Both the position numbers and the translations under genes were made by a program. DNA of 58,619 nt, taken from NCBI GenBank assembly GCA_030535235.1, contig JAUNCL010000002.1, positions 1-58,619 on the forward strand, in the 5' to 3' direction. Below the pieces are notes generated by a model, which ran no database searches, had not been told where the DNA came from, and saw only the letters and a list, made by a program, of their open reading frames with translations. Of this stretch, positions 23,125-34,395 are shown piece by piece. The stretch is from Bacillota bacterium. Its GTDB lineage: Bacteria > Bacillota > Clostridia > Oscillospirales > Oscillospiraceae. The stretch's first letter is position 1, and every line of letters starts with the position of its first letter.

Positions 23125-23568
23125 ATGCGTGCAGTGGTAACAAGAGTGTCCCAGGCCGCCGTCGCCATCGACGGAAACACCGTGGGGCAGATCGGGCAGG
23201 GCTTCCTGGTCCTGCTGGGTATCGCCCCGGAGGACACCGAGGCCCAGGCGGAAAAGCTGGCCGACAAGATCTGCGGCCTGCGGGTCTTTTCCGACGAGGC
23301 GGGCAAAATGAATTTGAACCTGGAGGCCGTGGGCGGGTCCCTGCTGGTGGTCTCCCAGTTCACCCTCTACGCCGACATCAAGAGCCGCCGCCCCGGCTTC
23401 ACCAAGGCCGCCAAGCCCGACGTGGCCATTCCCCTGTATGAGAAGTTCATGGCGCTCTGCCGGGGCCGTGGATTCCAGGTGGAGCACGGCGAGTTCGGCG
23501 CGGACATGGCCGTGTCCTCGGTGAACGACGGCCCCGTGACCATCTGGATGGACACGGAGACCATGTGA
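23125..23568 (+). CDS. dtd: D-aminoacyl-tRNA deacylase
   Basis: Hydrolyses D-amino acids mis-attached to tRNA, protecting translation. At 147 residues it has the normal family length. The signatures are LLVVSQFTLYADIKSRRPGF (about 73-92, containing the SQFTL active-site threonine motif) and the late NDGPVTIWMDT (about 134-144, carrying the Gly-Pro motif that enforces chiral selection). Start supported by AGGAGG. In related Clostridia dtd lies between relA and the MBL/hemZ genes. Here relA is absent but the MBL-hemZ pair follows after a MITE-like element. Confidence 0.95.
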   Translation: MRAVVTRVSQAAVAIDGNTVGQIGQGFLVLLGIAPEDTEAQAEKLADKICGLRVFSDEAGKMNLNLEAVGGSLLVVSQFTLYADIKSRRPGFTKAAKPDVAIPLYEKFMALCRGRGFQVEHGEFGADMAVSSVNDGPVTIWMDTETM

Positions 23569-23587
23569 GAACTGCCGCCTCCGTCCC

Positions 23588-23741
23588 CTTGCCTCCCCCT
23601 TTGGGTGAGGTGGCGCCGCCAAAGGCGGTGACGGAGAGGGCAATCTGTCAAGGGCATTGACCACCAAACGTGGTTCCCCATCAGCAGTGATTCGCCCTCT
23701 CAGTCAGCTTCGCTGACAGCTCCCCCAGAGGGGGAGCCAAG
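23588..23741. mobile_element. MITE-like element with imperfect inverted ends
   Basis: A 154-base non-coding element between dtd and the MBL gene. Its ends are imperfect inverted repeats of about 50 bases: CTTGCCTCCCCCTTTGGG at the left and, read from the right, CTTGGCTCCCCCTCTGGG. Each contains a small internal hairpin (GCCGCCAAAGGCGG at the left; GTCAGCTTCGCTGAC at the right) and ends in GAGAGGGC towards the centre. There is no coding capacity. A second element of the same plan but different sequence is at 55948. Confidence 0.7.
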
Positions 23742-23783
23742 AATCTATTGAACCCCAATCATTCCCATTCCGAGGTGATTTTT

Positions 23784-24401
23784 ATGTTACAGATCAAGCG
23801 TATGCAGGTGGGCCAGATCGGCACCAACTGCTATCTGCTGGAAGACCCCGACTCCAAGGCCTGCGCCGTCATCGACCCCGGCGACAACGCCAACGGCATC
23901 GACCGGGAGCTTCGCAAGGACGGCCTTTCCCTGACCATGATCCTCATCACCCACGGCCACTTTGACCACGTTCTGGGCGTCCCCGGCCTGCTGGCCAAGT
24001 GGCCCGACATCCCCGTGTACGTCCACAAGCAGGAGGTCAACTGGGAGGGTCAGGGGGACCAGTATATGCTCCTGGGCCCCGTCTCCAACATCAAGACCGT
24101 GGGGGAGGGAGATGTCATCGACTTCTCCGGCCACGCCATCCAGGTCCTCCACACCCCCGGCCACTCCCCCGGCTCCGTGTGCTATCTGGTGGGGGATATC
24201 CTCTTCGCCGGGGATACCCTCTTTGCCGGCTCCTGCGGCCGCACCGACTTCGTGGGCGGCTCGGTGAGCCAGATCCTGATGTCCCTGAAGCGCCTGGCCC
24301 AGCTGAAGGGCAACCCGCGGGTCTGCCCCGGCCATGACCGGCTCACCACCCTGGACGCCGAGCGGGCCGGCAATCCCTTCGTCCTGCAGGCCCTGCGATG
24401 A
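23784..24401 (+). CDS. MBL-fold metallo-hydrolase (glyoxalase II-like)
   Basis: The 205-residue product has the metal-binding motif THGHFDH (about 54-60), the downstream histidine in HTPGHSPGS, the aspartate in FAGDTLFAG and the final PGHD. The metal site is complete and of the glyoxalase II/YcbL type. Substrate is unknown; family members hydrolyse thioesters or act on persulfides. The start at 23784 follows GAGGTG by 6 bases. It overlaps hemZ by the 4-base ATGA, so the two are translationally coupled. Confidence 0.88.
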   Translation: MLQIKRMQVGQIGTNCYLLEDPDSKACAVIDPGDNANGIDRELRKDGLSLTMILITHGHFDHVLGVPGLLAKWPDIPVYVHKQEVNWEGQGDQYMLLGPVSNIKTVGEGDVIDFSGHAIQVLHTPGHSPGSVCYLVGDILFAGDTLFAGSCGRTDFVGGSVSQILMSLKRLAQLKGNPRVCPGHDRLTTLDAERAGNPFVLQALR

Positions 24402-25858
24402 AGCTTTTCTTCTCCGGCCACAACGAGAAGTACGCCGTGGAGCAGACCCTGCTCACCCTCTTCCCCCAGGAGCGGCCCCTCTACCCGGAGGAGGCCCCCG
24501 GCGGGGACAACGAGCTGGAGCTGGCCTTCTCCCGGGGCCCTCAGTGGGCCACCGCCTCGGCCCTGCTGCGGCGGGAGGGCAAGACCTTCTCCCGCCGGTG
24601 CCGGGTGAGAACGGCGGAGCTGCCTGACGACGACCCCGTGACCGCCACCCGGCTCACCCGAAGGACCCTCCAGCGGGCCTTCTATCTGGCCGCCATTGAC
24701 TGCCTGGGCACGGAGCCCCCCTGGGGGATGCTCTCCGGGGTCCGCCCGGTGAAGCTGCCCACCAAGGCCATGGAGGAGGGGGCCACCCCCCGGCAGGCCG
24801 AGGCCATGCTCCGGGACCGCTACCGGGTCTCCCCGGAACGGCGGCGGCTGGCCATGGACTGCGCCCGGGCCAGCTATGCCCTGAAGCAGTCCCTGCAGCC
24901 CCAGGAGATCTCCCTCTACGCCGGGATCCCCTTCTGCCCCACCCGCTGCGCCTACTGCTCCTTCATCTCCTCCTCCGGCTCGGCCAACCGGCTCATCCCT
25001 GGGTATCTGGACTGCCTGCTCCGGGAGATCGACGCCGCCGGAGAAGCCGTCCGGGCGGCGGGAAAAACCGTCCGCTCGGTCTACATCGGCGGCGGCACCC
25101 CCACCACCCTGGAGGCCGACCAGCTCCGCCGGCTGCTGGAGGGCATCCACCGGGCCTTTGACTTAAAACCCGGCACGGAGTTCACCGTGGAGGCCGGCCG
25201 GCCGGACACCATCACCCGGGAAAAGCTCCTCGCCATCCGGGACGGCGGCGGCAACCGGATCTCGGTGAATCCCCAGACCATGTCCGACACGGTGCTGGAG
25301 GCCATCGGCCGCAGCCACCGGGCAGAGGATATCTTAAGGGCCTACGAGCTGGCCCGGGAGACCGGGGTGGGGGCCGTGAACATGGACCTCATCGCCGGGC
25401 TGCCCGCCGACACCCTCTCCGGCTTTCAGGACACCCTGCATCAGGTCATCGCCCTGGACCCGGAAAACATCACCGTCCACACCCTGGCCCTCAAGCGGGG
25501 CGCCCGGCTCCGCCAGGAGGAGGCCGTCCTCCCCACCGGGGAGGAGGTGGCCCAAATGCTGGCCTTCGCCTGGGAGACCCTCCGGGGGGCCGGTTACCTG
25601 CCCTACTACCTGTACCGGCAGAAATTCATGTCCGGCTCCTTTGAAAACGTAGGCTGGTGCAAGCCGGGCTATGAAAATGTGTATAATATCTGCATGATGG
25701 AGGAGCTTCACACCGTCCTCTCCCTGGGGGCCGGAGGGGTCACCAAGACCGTGGGGGAGGGAACCGTCCGCCGCATGGCCAACCCCAAGTACCCCCAGGA
25801 GTACATTCGCGACATCCCCCGGATTCTGGAGGAAAAGAAATCCTTCTTCACCCCCTGA
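24398..25858 (+). CDS. hemZ: Radical SAM coproporphyrinogen dehydrogenase-like protein HemZ
   Basis: The 486-residue protein has a distinctive N-terminal domain (about 1-165, containing WGMLSGVRPVKL) followed by a radical SAM core with cluster motif C180-x3-C184-x2-C187 (PFCPTRCAYCSF), a GGGTPT motif and the NMDLIAGLP segment. This layout is that of Firmicutes HemZ, proposed to act as oxygen-independent coproporphyrinogen III oxidase. Whether it really works in heme synthesis is doubtful in anaerobes, and no other heme genes are visible. Coupled to the MBL gene by an ATGA overlap; the nucleoside kinase follows 43 bases after. Confidence 0.87.
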   Translation: MKLFFSGHNEKYAVEQTLLTLFPQERPLYPEEAPGGDNELELAFSRGPQWATASALLRREGKTFSRRCRVRTAELPDDDPVTATRLTRRTLQRAFYLAAIDCLGTEPPWGMLSGVRPVKLPTKAMEEGATPRQAEAMLRDRYRVSPERRRLAMDCARASYALKQSLQPQEISLYAGIPFCPTRCAYCSFISSSGSANRLIPGYLDCLLREIDAAGEAVRAAGKTVRSVYIGGGTPTTLEADQLRRLLEGIHRAFDLKPGTEFTVEAGRPDTITREKLLAIRDGGGNRISVNPQTMSDTVLEAIGRSHRAEDILRAYELARETGVGAVNMDLIAGLPADTLSGFQDTLHQVIALDPENITVHTLALKRGARLRQEEAVLPTGEEVAQMLAFAWETLRGAGYLPYYLYRQKFMSGSFENVGWCKPGYENVYNICMMEELHTVLSLGAGGVTKTVGEGTVRRMANPKYPQEYIRDIPRILEEKKSFFTP

Positions 25859-25901
25859 TCTGTGACCTATGTCCTTGACCCGCCTGAAAGGAGGCATTAT
25901 C

Positions 25902-26840
25902 ATGGCTTATCAGCTCCAAGAGATCAACCGCCGCATCAACGAAGACGTAAAGGGCTTTCTGGAGGAATCCGACGCCCAGTACGCCCAGAAGGTCAGCGCT
26001 GCCGCCGACGTGATCCTGAACAATCTGAAGCTCAGCCCCATTGTCCTGCTCTCCGGTCCCTCCGGCTCCGGCAAGACCACCACCGCCATGAAGATCGAGG
26101 AGGAGCTGGAAAAGCGGGGCGTTCTCACCCACACCATCTCCATGGACAACTACTTCAAGACCCTGGACCCCAAGACCGCTCCCCGGACCGCTGACGGTAT
26201 GCTGGACTTTGAGTCCCCCCTGTGCATGGACATGGACCTGCTGAACACCCATTTTGCCAGACTCTCCAAGGGGGAGACCATCCTGGTCCCCAAGTTTGAG
26301 TTCGCCCGCCAGATGCGCAACGACAGCCTGGGCACCCCCCTGCGGCTGGGGAAAAACGAGGTGGCCATCTTCGAGGGCATCCACGCTCTCAACGACGACT
26401 GCGCCGGCCGGTTCCCCCAGGCCGCCTGTATTTACATCTCTGCCCGGTCCGATGTGCTGGAGGGCCAGGACCTCCGGTTCAAGGGGACCTGGATGCGCCT
26501 GTCCCGCCGGGCCGTCCGGGACTACAACTTCCGGGGGACCAGCGTGGGCGAGACCATGGACATGTGGGCCAACGTCCGCCGGGGCGAAAAGCTCTACATC
26601 TCCCCCTACAAGCACCGGGCCAACTACATGTTTGACTCCTCCCTGCCCTATGAGGTCTCGGTCATCAAGCACTACGCCTCCCCCCTCATGGAAGCCGTTC
26701 CCCAGGAGAACGTCCGGCGGAGAGAACTGCTGGATCTGTGCGAAGCCTTCCAGCACTTCCTGGACATCGACCCCGCCCTGGTCCCCGCCGACTCCCTCAT
26801 CCGGGAGTTCATCGGCGGCGGAAGCTATGACTATAAGTAA
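25902..26840 (+). CDS. P-loop nucleoside (uridine) kinase-like protein
   Basis: The 312-residue protein has a P-loop GPSGSGKT (about 52-59) and sequence typical of the uridine kinase/phosphoribulokinase family: SMDNYFKTLD, a DFESPLCMDMDLL segment, FEGIHALND (Walker B-like) and late RRAVRDYNFRGTS. The N-terminal ~45 residues are helical and specific to this clostridial subgroup. It probably phosphorylates uridine or another nucleoside in salvage, but the substrate is inferred only. The start at 25902 is 7 bases after AAAGGAGG. Confidence 0.8.
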   Translation: MAYQLQEINRRINEDVKGFLEESDAQYAQKVSAAADVILNNLKLSPIVLLSGPSGSGKTTTAMKIEEELEKRGVLTHTISMDNYFKTLDPKTAPRTADGMLDFESPLCMDMDLLNTHFARLSKGETILVPKFEFARQMRNDSLGTPLRLGKNEVAIFEGIHALNDDCAGRFPQAACIYISARSDVLEGQDLRFKGTWMRLSRRAVRDYNFRGTSVGETMDMWANVRRGEKLYISPYKHRANYMFDSSLPYEVSVIKHYASPLMEAVPQENVRRRELLDLCEAFQHFLDIDPALVPADSLIREFIGGGSYDYK

Positions 26841-26894
26841 CCCCCTGGGCTGACGCCCGTTATCATCTATTGAACGAAAGGAAGTTTTTGCAAC

Positions 26895-27728
26895 ATGTCT
26901 GAAGCATGTACCCATGACTGCAGCACCTGTGGCTCCAGCTGCTCCACCGTCGATGAGAAGGACCTCATCGCACCTCTGAACAAATATTCCACCATCAAGC
27001 ACGTCTACGCCGTGATGTCTGGCAAGGGCGGCGTGGGCAAGTCCTCCGTCACCGCCAACCTGGCCGTGGCCATGGCCAAGAAGGGCTATCGGGTCGGCAT
27101 CATGGACGCCGACATCACCGGCCCCTCCATCCCCAAGGCCTTCGGTCTGAACACCCGTGCCGTCAGCGACGGCGAGTCCATCCTGCCCGAGCTGACCCTC
27201 AGCGGCATCAAGGTCATGTCCCTGAACCTGCTGCTGGAAAACCCCGCCGACCCCGTGGTGTGGCGCGGCAGCCTGGTGGGCGGCGTGGTCAAGCAGTTCT
27301 GGAGCGACGTGAACTGGGGTGAGCTGGACTACCTGTTCATCGACATGCCCCCCGGAACCGGCGACGTGCCCCTGACCGTCTACCAGTCCATCCCCGTGGA
27401 CGGCATCGTGGTGGTCACCTCTCCCCAGGACCTGGTCTCCCTCATCGTCACCAAGGCCGTCCGTATGGCCGACATGATGAAGAAGCCCATCCTGGGCGTG
27501 GTGGAGAACTACAGCTACTTCCAGTGCGATAAGTGCGGCGAGAAGCACTATATCTTCGGCAAGTCCAACCTGGAGCAGGTGGCCGGCGACCTGGGCGTGG
27601 AGATCCTGGCCCAGATCCCCATGGACCCCGCCATGGCCGAGGCCATGGACAAGGGCGCCGTGGAGGAGCTGGAGGGCAGCTACCTGACCCCCGTGGCCGA
27701 CAAGATCCTCTCCCACGAAGCGAAGTAA
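26895..27728 (+). CDS. mrp: Mrp/NBP35-type Fe-S carrier ATPase
   Basis: P-loop ATPase of the Mrp/ApbC family that binds and delivers [4Fe-4S] clusters. The 277-residue protein has an N-terminal cysteine cluster C5, C9, C12, C16 (NBP35-like), the deviant Walker A GKGGVGKS at 43-50, [13 protein letters not shown], and the conserved CDKCGEKH near residue 212, whose CxxC bridges the cluster in the dimer. Having both the N-terminal and the central Cys motifs is common in anaerobes. Preceded by GAAAGGAAG; a strong terminator follows. Confidence 0.92.
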   Translation: MSEACTHDCSTCGSSCSTVDEKDLIAPLNKYSTIKHVYAVMSGKGGVGKSSVTANLAVAMAKKGYRVGIMDADITGPSIPKAFGLNTRAVSDGESILPELTLSGIKVMSLNLLLENPADPVVWRGSLVGGVVKQFWSDVNWGELDYLFIDMPPGTGDVPLTVYQSIPVDGIVVVTSPQDLVSLIVTKAVRMADMMKKPILGVVENYSYFQCDKCGEKHYIFGKSNLEQVAGDLGVEILAQIPMDPAMAEAMDKGAVEELEGSYLTPVADKILSHEAK

Positions 27729-27746
27729 TTTCCCCACAAATCAAAT

Positions 27747-27787
27747 CGCGCCGGCGGAAAGAGGGAATCCCTCTCCGCCGGCGCGTT
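27747..27787. terminator. Terminator after mrp
   Basis: Long GC-rich stem (CGCGCCGGCGG and its complement, extended by GAGGGA/CCCTC inside) ending in GTTCC, 18 bases past the mrp stop. The T-run is weak. Confidence 0.75.
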
Positions 27788-27813
27788 CCATTTCACACAA
27801 GGAGGCGTCGTCT

Positions 27814-28575
27814 ATGAAACTCATTTCCTGGAATGTCAACGGCCTGCGGGCCTGCCTGAAAAAGGACTTTATGGACTCCTTCCAGGCCCTGGACGCGGAT
27901 ATCTTCTGCCTCCAGGAGACCAAGCTCCAGCACCACGCCGGGCAGGCCGACGAGGTGGAGCTGCCCGGCTACCACCAGTTCTGGAACAGCGCCGAGAAGA
28001 AGGGGTACTCCGGGGTAGCCGTGTTCACCAAGGAGGAACCCCTGTCCGTCACCTACGGTCTGGGCATTGAGGACCACGACCATGAGGGCCGGGTCATCAC
28101 CGCCGAGTACCCGGACTTCTATCTGGTCTGCTGCTACACCCCCAATTCCCAGAACGAGCTGAAGCGGCTGGACTACCGCATGACCTGGGAGGATGACTTC
28201 CGGGCGTACTTACAAAAGCTGGACCAGGTCAAGCCGGTGATCCTCTGCGGGGATCTGAACGTGGCCCACCAGGAGATCGACCTGAAAAACCCCAAGACCA
28301 ACCGCCGCAACGCGGGCTTTACCGACGAAGAGCGGGGGAAGATGACCGAGCTGCTGGCCGCCGGGTTTTCCGACACCTTCCGGGCGCTCTACCCCGACTT
28401 AGAGGGGGCCTATTCCTGGTGGAGCTACCGGTTCCAGGCCCGGGCCAAGAACGCCGGGTGGCGCATCGACTACTTCATCGTGTCCAACCGGCTCATGGAT
28501 CGGGTGGAGGACGCCAAAATCCACCCGGAAATCTTCGGCAGCGACCACTGCCCGGTGGAATTGGTGCTGAAATAA
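27814..28575 (+). CDS. exoA: Exodeoxyribonuclease III / AP endonuclease
   Basis: Base-excision repair enzyme that cleaves 5' of abasic sites and degrades duplex DNA from 3' ends. The 253-residue protein shows all family motifs: N-terminal [17 protein letters not shown] (metal-binding Glu), [18 protein letters not shown] (Asp/Asn catalytic pair) and the final SDHCPVEL with catalytic His. Start supported by AAGGAGG. Length is normal for the XthA/ExoA family. Confidence 0.95.
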   Translation: MKLISWNVNGLRACLKKDFMDSFQALDADIFCLQETKLQHHAGQADEVELPGYHQFWNSAEKKGYSGVAVFTKEEPLSVTYGLGIEDHDHEGRVITAEYPDFYLVCCYTPNSQNELKRLDYRMTWEDDFRAYLQKLDQVKPVILCGDLNVAHQEIDLKNPKTNRRNAGFTDEERGKMTELLAAGFSDTFRALYPDLEGAYSWWSYRFQARAKNAGWRIDYFIVSNRLMDRVEDAKIHPEIFGSDHCPVELVLK

Positions 28576-28636
28576 ATCGAATTCCGGCTCCCCTGTGAGG
28601 GGAGGCATTGGCGTTGGTCCACCACCCACCTGTTTT

Positions 28637-28696
28637 GTAGGGGCGATTCATGAATCGCCCGTGCTGCGTTTCGGGCGCTTCGTGAAGCGCCCCTAC
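28637..28696. repeat. GTAGGGG-type composite palindrome
   Basis: Exactly bounded by GTAGGGGC and GCCCCTAC, with cores GCGATTCATGAATCGC and GCGCTTCGTGAAGCGC separated by a short spacer. This is the cleanest two-core unit in the window. Confidence 0.8.
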
Positions 28697-28724
28697 GATG
28701 GGGTGGATCGTATGCCCCCCCTTG

Positions 28725-28750
28725 GCCTCCCCTTGCAGGGGAGGCTTTTT
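28725..28750 (+). terminator. Terminator downstream of exoA
   Basis: GCCTCCCC/GGGGAGGC stem with a TTGCA loop and a TTTTTGTTTTT tail. It ends just before the stop of the converging aminotransferase gene. A related GGCTCCCC/GGGGAGGC hairpin is at 28587-28607. Confidence 0.85.
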
Positions 28751-28754
28751 GTTT

Positions 28755-29948
28755 TTACAGGCCGTAATCGTCTGCCAGCTTCCGGAACTTGGGCAGGGCC
28801 CGGAGGATCTGCTCCGTGGGGACGCAGTAGGAGATCCGCACGTGGCCGGGGCAGCCGAAGCTGTCGCCGGGGACCAGCACCAGGTCGTATTCCTTCGCCT
28901 TCTCGCAAAAGGCCTTGGCGTCAGGCTCCGGGGTCCGGGGGAAGAGGTAGAAGGCCCCGTCGGGCTGGGCGCAGGTGTAGCCCATCTCCCGCAGCGCGTT
29001 CAGGAGGACGTCCCGGTTCTTCTTATAAATGGAGATATCGGCGGTCTGACCGGCGCACCGGGCGGCCACCTGCTGGAAGAGGGCGGGGGCGCACACATAG
29101 CCCAGGGCGCGGCCCGCCCCGGCGATGGCGGCGTAGACCAGGTCGAAGTCCTCCACCGTCCGGGGAACCAGCACGTAGCCGATCCTCTGGCCGGGCAGGG
29201 ACAGGGACTTACTATAGGAATAACAGATCAGGGTGTTGGAATAATAGGAGGGGACCCAGGGCAGGGGTTCCTCGGCGTAGCTGATCTCCCGATAAGGCTC
29301 GTCGGAGATCAGATAGATGGTGTGGCCGTACTCCCTGGACTTATCCTCCAGCATCCGGCCCAGCTTCTCCACGGTTTCCCGGGAGTAGACCACCCCGGTG
29401 GGGTTGTTGGGGGTGTTGATGATGACCGCCTTGGTATTGGGGCTCAGGGCCTGCTCAAAGGCGGCAAAGTCGATTTGAAAATCCTCGATGTCGGCGGGGA
29501 CGGCGATGAGCTTGCCGCCGGCGCTCTCCACAAAGACCTTGTACTCGGGGAAGTAGGGGGCGAAGGTGATGAACTCGTCCCCCTCACAGCCCATGGCCGA
29601 CAGGCAGCAGCACAGGGAGGCCGCCGCCCCCACGGTGAGGTAGAGGCAGTCCTTGTCATAGGATGTGCCAAAACGGCGGTTCAAATCCTCGGCCAGGGCC
29701 TGGCGCACATCGGGCGCGCCCTGGGCGGGGGTGTAGCCGTGGAGGGCCACCGGGTCGATCTCCTCCACCAGCCGGTGGATGGTCTCACCCACAGAGGGAG
29801 GGGCGGGGACGCTGGGGTTGCCGATGGAGAAGTCGTCCACATTTTCGGGACCGACCACGGCGGCCCGGGCCTGGGCAAAGGCGAAGGCCTCCCGGATCTC
29901 GGACCGGGCGGTCCCCAGGGCCACCATGCGTTGGGATAATCTTGCCAT
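28755..29948 (-). CDS. PLP-dependent aminotransferase, class I/II
   Basis: Fold-type I aminotransferase of 397 residues. Visible motifs are DFSIGNPSVPAPP near the N terminus, the substrate-gating YTPAQGAPDVRQAL, NTPNNPTGVVY (about 192-202), ISDEPYREI and the PLP-lysine motif YSYSKSLSLPGQRIGY. The C-terminal DGAFYLFPR is also typical. Related proteins act as aspartate, alanine or aromatic aminotransferases; the sequence does not decide. The start at 29948 follows GGAGGT by 8 bases. The upstream gap holds CIRCE, read towards the divergent hsp20. Confidence 0.9.
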   Translation of the reverse strand: MARLSQRMVALGTARSEIREAFAFAQARAAVVGPENVDDFSIGNPSVPAPPSVGETIHRLVEEIDPVALHGYTPAQGAPDVRQALAEDLNRRFGTSYDKDCLYLTVGAAASLCCCLSAMGCEGDEFITFAPYFPEYKVFVESAGGKLIAVPADIEDFQIDFAAFEQALSPNTKAVIINTPNNPTGVVYSRETVEKLGRMLEDKSREYGHTIYLISDEPYREISYAEEPLPWVPSYYSNTLICYSYSKSLSLPGQRIGYVLVPRTVEDFDLVYAAIAGAGRALGYVCAPALFQQVAARCAGQTADISIYKKNRDVLLNALREMGYTCAQPDGAFYLFPRTPEPDAKAFCEKAKEYDLVLVPGDSFGCPGHVRISYCVPTEQILRALPKFRKLADDYGL

Positions 29949-30040
29949 ATTCTTTGACCTCCAGTTCGTTGGGGTTGGATTCTGGCTGGTATTATAGCAT
30001 AAAAATTATGGAACGACAACTCAATCCCCCTCCCTTGTTT

Positions 30041-30067
30041 TTAGCACTCTCTCAAAAGGAGTGCTAA
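30041..30067 (+). promoter_or_regulatory. CIRCE operator (HrcA-binding site)
   Basis: Perfect consensus inverted repeat TTAGCACTC-N9-GAGTGCTAA. CIRCE is the operator of the heat-shock repressor HrcA and normally sits near the start of groES or dnaK operons. Here it lies about 170 bases upstream of hsp20, with nothing coding between. A half-site TTAGCACGC occurs at 30090-30098. I could not identify a confident promoter beside it. Confidence 0.93.
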
Positions 30068-30235
30068 CGTTTACAATTTGGACACATTTTTAGCACGCTT
30101 TATTCACAATCTTCCCGTATGATATGACCTGTAAACAGGAGATGGCGGAGCAAACATAAGCACTCCACTCAATCGACTGCAAATCCACCGTCTCAGACGG
30201 TAGACGATAAATCACTTCAATCAAAGGAGATATGT

Positions 30236-30655
30236 ATGATGTTTGGTATGATTCCTTTTTCCCGCAGAGACGACAACATGTTCGACTTCTTCGACAACTT
30301 CTTCAACCCCTCCAACACCGGCACCCCCACCTTCCGGGCTGACATCCGGGACCAGGGCGACAAGTTCCTGCTGGAGGCGGAGCTGCCCGGCTTTGACAAG
30401 GAGGACATCCACCTGGACCTGAAGGACAACATCCTGACCATCCAGGCCCAGCACAAGGAGTCCGAGGAACAGAAGGACGAGAACGGCACCTATATCCGCC
30501 GGGAGCGGCGCATCGGTACCTTCACCCGGACCTTCGACGTCACCGGCATCGACGAAAACGGCATCACCGCCGCCTACAACAACGGCATCCTGGCCCTGAC
30601 CCTGCCCAAGCAGGCCCCCGTGGTTCCCGCCAGCCGCCAGATCGCAATTCATTAA
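30236..30655 (+). CDS. Small heat-shock protein, Hsp20/alpha-crystallin family
   Basis: ATP-independent holdase chaperone. The 139-residue product has a short N-terminal arm rich in Phe (MFDFFDNFFNP), the alpha-crystallin domain (about 32-125, with ELPGFDKEDIHLDL and the conserved AAYNNGILALTLPK) and a short C-terminal extension with the IAI motif that docks oligomers. Two adjacent ATGs (30236, 30239) fit the AAAGGAGA site. Control by HrcA is expected from the upstream CIRCE. clpB follows 173 bases downstream, so aggregate binding (Hsp20) and disaggregation (ClpB) sit together. Confidence 0.95.
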   Translation: MMFGMIPFSRRDDNMFDFFDNFFNPSNTGTPTFRADIRDQGDKFLLEAELPGFDKEDIHLDLKDNILTIQAQHKESEEQKDENGTYIRRERRIGTFTRTFDVTGIDENGITAAYNNGILALTLPKQAPVVPASRQIAIH

Positions 30656-30765
30656 ACAAACTTCGTGGGTGCAGCCCCCATTTGATTTGCTCTTTTCTTT
30701 ACACTCCTCTCTTTTTATTCTCTCCTCTCTCTTTACACTTCTCTCGATTGCACCCCTTACGCAAA

Positions 30766-30790
30766 GGCACCGGAACCGACCGGTGCCCTT
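30766..30790 (+). terminator. Hairpin between hsp20 and clpB
   Basis: GGCACCGG/CCGGTGCC stem with a 6-base loop followed by CTTTGCT. The U-run is poor, so read-through into clpB is likely. The preceding ~70 bases are strikingly C/T-rich, with TTTACACTCC and TTTACACTTC repeats. Confidence 0.55.
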
Positions 30791-30828
30791 TGCTGTAAGG
30801 ACACTTACCTTAAAAGGAGGCCTGACCT

Positions 30829-33423
<2,595 letters not shown>

Positions 33424-33530
33424 CCAATAACAATCCCCATCGGTCGAAACAGCCCTCCCGGCGGGAGGGCAAGCCCCAGACCGAATTGCATTCGATATCT
33501 CTCACCTCCTCCAAATGTGCATAGAGCAGG

Positions 33531-33560
33531 ACGCCCCCGGCCCAATGCGGCCGGGGGCGT
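33531..33560 (+). terminator. Terminator after clpB
   Basis: ACGCCCCCGGCC stem, 6-base loop and perfect complement, ending GTTCTGCGT. A second hairpin, GCCCTCCC/GGGAGGGC, lies at 33452-33470, and a CTCCCTC/GAGGGAG hairpin at 33580-33597. Confidence 0.75.
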
Positions 33561-33609
33561 TCTGCGTCCCTCCTCCTGGCTCCCTCATCAGAGGGAGGCT
33601 TTAAGGCCC

Positions 33610-33667
33610 TCTTAAGAAAATCTTAATCATTCCCGGCATTGTTTCTTAATCCCATCTACGGTATCAT
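33610..33667 (+). promoter_or_regulatory. Promoter of the two-component operon with TCTTAA direct repeats
   Basis: TTGTTT (33639) and TATCAT (33662) are separated by 17 bases. TCTTAA copies start at 33610, 33621 and 33644: the first two are 11 bases apart, the third overlaps the -35. Evenly phased direct repeats of this kind are typical of OmpR-family binding sites, suggesting autoregulation. Confidence 0.6.
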
Positions 33668-33699
33668 GAAGGCAGAAAGAGACTCAAGGAGGTGCCGCC

Positions 33700-34395
33700 A
33701 TGTACAACATCCTCGTGTGCGACGACGAGCGGGACATCGTCTCCGCCCTGACCATCTATCTCACCACCAGCGGTTATCAGGTCTTCCCGGCCTACGACGG
33801 GAAGGAGGCCCTGGCGGTGATGGAGAAGGAGGACATTCATCTGGTCCTGCTGGATATCATGATGCCCAACATGGACGGCATCACCGCCATGACCCGGTTA
33901 CGGGAGAAGTCCAACGTCCCCGTGATCCTCCTCACCGCCAAGAGCGAGGACACGGACAAGATTCTCGGCCTGAACGTGGGGGCCGACGACTACATCACAA
34001 AGCCCTTCAACCCCGTGGAGGTGCTGGCCCGGGTGAAGTCCCAGCTCCGCCGGTATCTCCACCTGGGGGGCGGCACCGTGAAGCCCACCGCCCTCCAGCT
34101 CGGGGGCATCGCCCTGGACGACCGGACCAAGGAGGTCTCCCTGGACGGGGACCCGGTGGCCCTGACCCCCCGGGAGTATGAAATATTAAAACTGCTCATG
34201 CAGAACCCCGGCACCGTCTTCTCCCCCAAGCGCATCTACCGGGCGGTGTGGGGGGAGGACCCCTTCGGCGCGGAGAACGCCGTGGCCGTCCACATCCGCC
34301 ATTTACGGGAAAAGCTGGAGTACAACCCCTCGGAACCCCGGTACATCAAGGTGGTCTGGGGCCAGGGGTACAAAATGGAAGGAGGCACCCCATGA
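33700..34395 (+). CDS. OmpR/PhoB-family response regulator
   Basis: DNA-binding response regulator of 231 residues. The receiver domain (1-115) has the acidic pocket D8/D9, phospho-acceptor D52 in LLDIMMP and K101 in TKPF. The winged-helix effector domain (about 130-230) includes LTPREYEILKLLMQNPGTVFS and VWGQGYKME at the C terminus. Start follows AAGGAGG. Its stop overlaps the histidine kinase start (ATGA), so the pair is translationally coupled. Target genes are unknown; the TCTTAA repeats in its own promoter are the first candidate sites. Confidence 0.95.
   Translation: MYNILVCDDERDIVSALTIYLTTSGYQVFPAYDGKEALAVMEKEDIHLVLLDIMMPNMDGITAMTRLREKSNVPVILLTAKSEDTDKILGLNVGADDYITKPFNPVEVLARVKSQLRRYLHLGGGTVKPTALQLGGIALDDRTKEVSLDGDPVALTPREYEILKLLMQNPGTVFSPKRIYRAVWGEDPFGAENAVAVHIRHLREKLEYNPSEPRYIKVVWGQGYKMEGGTP

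Noticed and set aside
29670-29690. tRNA-like TTCAAATCC sequence
   Set aside because: It lies within the aminotransferase coding sequence and no cloverleaf can be formed around it.
30690-30760. C/T-rich tract before clpB as a promoter or known RNA element
   Set aside because: Repeated TTTACACT words occur, but no promoter spacing or RNA fold is convincing. CtsR or other heat-shock operators were looked for and not found.
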